NCBI GenBank assembly: GCA_004374725.1
Contig: SOKK01000084.1
Span: forward strand, 1 to 6,532
Length of the DNA stretch: 6,532 nucleotides
Origin: Patescibacteria group bacterium
GTDB taxonomy: Bacteria; Patescibacteriota; SOKK01
Reading direction: 5' to 3'
The translations under genes and the position numbers were made by a program. Positions 5,137-6,532 of the stretch are shown one piece after another. The notes below the pieces were generated by a model, which saw only the letters and a list, made by a program, of their open reading frames with translations, was not told the origin of the DNA and ran no database searches. Position 1 is the stretch's first letter. The number at the start of each line of letters is the position of its first letter.

Positions 5137-6532
5137 TTATTGAGCAGGAACCGCTTTGGTTGCTGGAGTTGTACTACCTGCTGGAGTTGTACTACCACCT
5201 GCCGGAACAGCTTTTGACTTTGCAGCTGCAGCTGCTCCAGTTTGAGGGAAGCCTTTGTAAGCTAAGATTTTGCCAATATCTAGCCAGTCAACAACATCGT
5301 CACGATTGACATCCTCACGCACAATTGCTTTAGCAACATTGGTACCACCAAAAGATTCGCCAACCTTTACACCAGGGAAGCCATTGTAAGCAAGAACTTT
5401 GCCAATATCCAACCAGTTTACAAGTCCATCAAGGTTTACATCCTCAGGGATATCCTCTTTGGGCTCTTCGGGTTGCTTAGGCTCTTCGGGCTCTCCTTTA
5501 GGTTTGGTTGGTTCAGTTGGCTCTGCAACGCCTCCGCCCGTGGTATAGGTAATACTCTTTACCGGACCGTTTGCCCTGACAGTGGAATCGAAATAACTTA
5601 CTGCTTGAAGCTGATACTCATAAGTTGTATTTTTCTGAACAACGTCCAGGTCCTCGTAGCGACTGCCAGGATAGTTTACAGTTGCAATCTCACGCCAACC
5701 CCCACCTCCCTTAAGACGCTTGCGAACTTTGTACGCTTTAGCGTTAACGCCGTTCTTTTCATTCCAAGCCAAAACGACGTGATACTTCTGGTTAATTGCG
5801 GCATTCAAAGCATTCGGAGCCTTAAGGCCTGCCCGACCGGCAGATTTAACCTCATCTAGAGTACCAAAGACATTTCCTGCCTTGAGGTAGTCTCCTGCTT
5901 TATCTTCAATTTTGTATCTTCCGCCTCCACCTTCAAACATCCGGTCATGGTAGTAATAGTAAGTTCGGAATTCACGCATCTCTTTCCCAAATCCTAGACT
6001 TTTAACTTGGAACAAATCCACATCCAAACTGACTGTTTTTTTCTTCAATTGGTCAACTGCACTCGGAGCAAAGTTAAATCTGATACAATATCGATTTTGA
6101 ACACCCGTAGAAATCTTGGAAGAAGAGGCATACCTAGTACTCCCCTTTGAATAACTAAACCCCGGTTTAGTAAAGACAAGATTTAGGTCTTGCTTGGAAA
6201 GTTCCTGGCGCAACTTGGTTGCCTCTGGCTCTTTCCCAAAGTAATTGGTAAAGACACCAACCCATTTCTTCTTTTGGACATCCAACATTTCCAAAGGAAC
6301 ATCCAAGGAAACACCTCTAGCTCCTTTGAGGGCACCGCGGAAATCTTTTGCCCAATCACTGTTGTCATTAGGATCTACTAACCGCGCCTGGAGAGTGAAG
6401 TCCATCCAGTCTCCGTCGGTTTTCTTCCCACCAGCTACCTTTAGACCAACATAGGTTCCTTTATTCTCAGCAATTGCTCCCCCAGCCGGCCAAATAGTCC
6501 CCTTGACTGCTTCGACTTTTTCTTCACGGCTT
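5137..6532 (-). CDS. FN3-dockerin surface/secreted protein (5' end beyond window)
   Basis: The reading frame is open to the window edge: 42 further codons lie upstream of the internal Met at 6405, so that Met is not shown to be the start and at least 464 residues are encoded. Numbering from that Met: residues 1-190 are a beta-rich region of unknown family with a Tyr-rich patch near 149-152; about 194-289 form an FN3 domain; 290-320 are a Pro/Glu/Lys linker; 321-388 are a dockerin with two EF-hand-like calcium loops (D322-N324-D326-N330-D333 and D365-N367-D369-D373-D376); 389-422 are an Ala/Ser/Thr/Pro tail. Dockerins bind cohesins in a calcium-dependent way, and cohesin genes follow in the same cluster, so this protein probably docks on them. 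No catalytic domain is recognisable in the visible part, but the missing N-terminus could hold one, as well as the signal peptide. Stop is TAA. The next gene starts 34 bp downstream. Confidence 0.93.
   Translation of the reverse strand, partial: SREEKVEAVKGTIWPAGGAIAENKGTYVGLKVAGGKKTDGDWMDFTLQARLVDPNDNSDWAKDFRGALKGARGVSLDVPLEMLDVQKKKWVGVFTNYFGKEPEATKLRQELSKQDLNLVFTKPGFSYSKGSTRYASSSKISTGVQNRYCIRFNFAPSAVDQLKKKTVSLDVDLFQVKSLGFGKEMREFRTYYYYHDRMFEGGGGRYKIEDKAGDYLKAGNVFGTLDEVKSAGRAGLKAPNALNAAINQKYHVVLAWNEKNGVNAKAYKVRKRLKGGGGWREIATVNYPGSRYEDLDVVQKNTTYEYQLQAVSYFDSTVRANGPVKSITYTTGGGVAEPTEPTKPKGEPEEPKQPEEPKEDIPEDVNLDGLVNWLDIGKVLAYNGFPGVKVGESFGGTNVAKAIVREDVNRDDVVDWLDIGKILAYKGFPQTGAAAAAKSKAVPAGGSTTPAGSTTPATKAVPAQ
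5161..5196 (-). repeat. Two perfect 18-bp tandem repeats in the dockerin protein tail
   Basis: The plus-strand unit tgctggagttgtactacc occurs twice back to back (5161-5178 and 5179-5196). It keeps frame and encodes a repeated GSTTPA hexapeptide in the 34-residue Ala/Ser/Thr/Pro tail after the dockerin. AVPA also appears at both ends of this segment. The perfect DNA identity points to a recent duplication, so copy number may vary between strains. Confidence 0.9.
5242..5445 (-). other. Dockerin domain (two calcium-loop repeats)
   Basis: Two copies of a 23-residue segment follow the dockerin/EF-hand pattern DxNxDGxxNxxD. The first reads DVNLDGLVNWLD and the second DVNRDDVVDWLD. Both continue with IGK(V/I)LAY(N/K)GFP. 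All calcium-ligand positions (1, 3, 5, 9, 12) hold Asp or Asn in both loops. The loops are separated by about 20 residues, which is normal for the family. Positions 10-11, which set cohesin specificity in clostridial type I dockerins, are Trp-Leu in both repeats. The near-identity of the two halves is what permits two 180-degree related binding modes in known dockerins; whether this one does so is inference. Confidence 0.93.
5446..5538 (-). other. Pro/Glu/Lys-rich interdomain linker
   Basis: About 31 residues dominated by Pro, Glu and Lys (EPTEPTKPKGEPEEPKQPEE core) connect the FN3 domain to the dockerin. Such linkers are extended and give freedom of movement between modules. A very similar linker follows the FN3 domain of the large protein at 1-2447 (about 237-299), which suggests the two proteins share an architecture. 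Confidence 0.8.
5539..5826 (-). other. Fibronectin type III domain
   Basis: Residues of about 194-289 (from the Met at 6405) show the FN3 strand pattern: a Pro-containing lead, a B strand ending VVLAWNE, a C strand AYKVRKRLK, a Gly-rich turn and then WREIATV, a YEDLDV segment, the F-strand motif TTYEYQLQAVSYFD, and a final SITYTTG strand. FN3 domains in bacterial extracellular proteins usually act as spacers or carbohydrate/protein contact modules. It sits directly before the Pro/Glu linker and dockerin. Confidence 0.82.

Noticed and set aside
5236..5250. FPQTG in the dockerin protein as a sortase motif
   Set aside because: The FP belongs to the second dockerin repeat (GFP also ends the first), and no hydrophobic stretch or basic tail follows.
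5137..6405. Met at 6405 as the true start of the dockerin protein
   Set aside because: The frame continues open for 42 codons to the window edge with similar composition, there is no Shine-Dalgarno sequence, and starting there would leave the protein without a signal peptide.

Overview
The window holds one run of five genes, all on the minus strand, so the order of reading is from position 6532 down to 1. The first gene (5137-6532) is cut at its 5' end by the window edge, and the last (1-2447) runs off the other edge. Gaps between genes are short (34, 13, 21 and 110 bp), which suggests one operon or a tightly linked cluster. No RNA gene, CRISPR array, insertion sequence or plus-strand gene could be supported.

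Layout in transcription order: (1) a secreted or surface protein fragment of at least 464 residues, with a beta-rich unknown region, a fibronectin type III (FN3) domain, a Pro/Glu linker and a two-repeat dockerin; (2) a 122-residue single-pass membrane protein of unknown function; (3) a 510-residue scaffold-like protein with a signal or anchor segment, two tandem cohesin-type modules, an Ig/PKD-like domain and a C-terminal LPTSG-hydrophobic-RRK tail resembling a sortase sorting signal; (4) a 202-residue protein with an N-terminal membrane anchor, one cohesin-like domain and a poly-Gly tail; (5) a large protein of at least 815 residues with an N-terminal membrane segment, a long unrecognised extracellular region, an FN3 domain, a Pro/Glu linker and the start of what looks like a second FN3 domain.

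Taken together this looks like a compact cell-surface assembly locus. Dockerin binding to cohesin is the interaction that builds cellulosomes, but no glycoside hydrolase, peptidase or carbohydrate-binding module is recognisable here. The likely model (inference) is that proteins 3 and 4 sit on the membrane or wall and display cohesins, and that the dockerin protein docks on them. The large FN3 protein may be a further component, and may carry a dockerin past the window edge.

Organism: a bacterium of moderate-to-low G+C (about 40-45% by eye). All four stop codons seen are TAA, and three of the four visible starts have an A/T-rich leader without a Shine-Dalgarno sequence. N-terminal uncleaved-looking anchors, cohesin modules, a sortase-like tail and weak Shine-Dalgarno use would suit a Candidate Phyla Radiation (Patescibacteria) genome or another monoderm-like uncultured lineage. 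This assignment is tentative; no phylogenetic marker gene is present.
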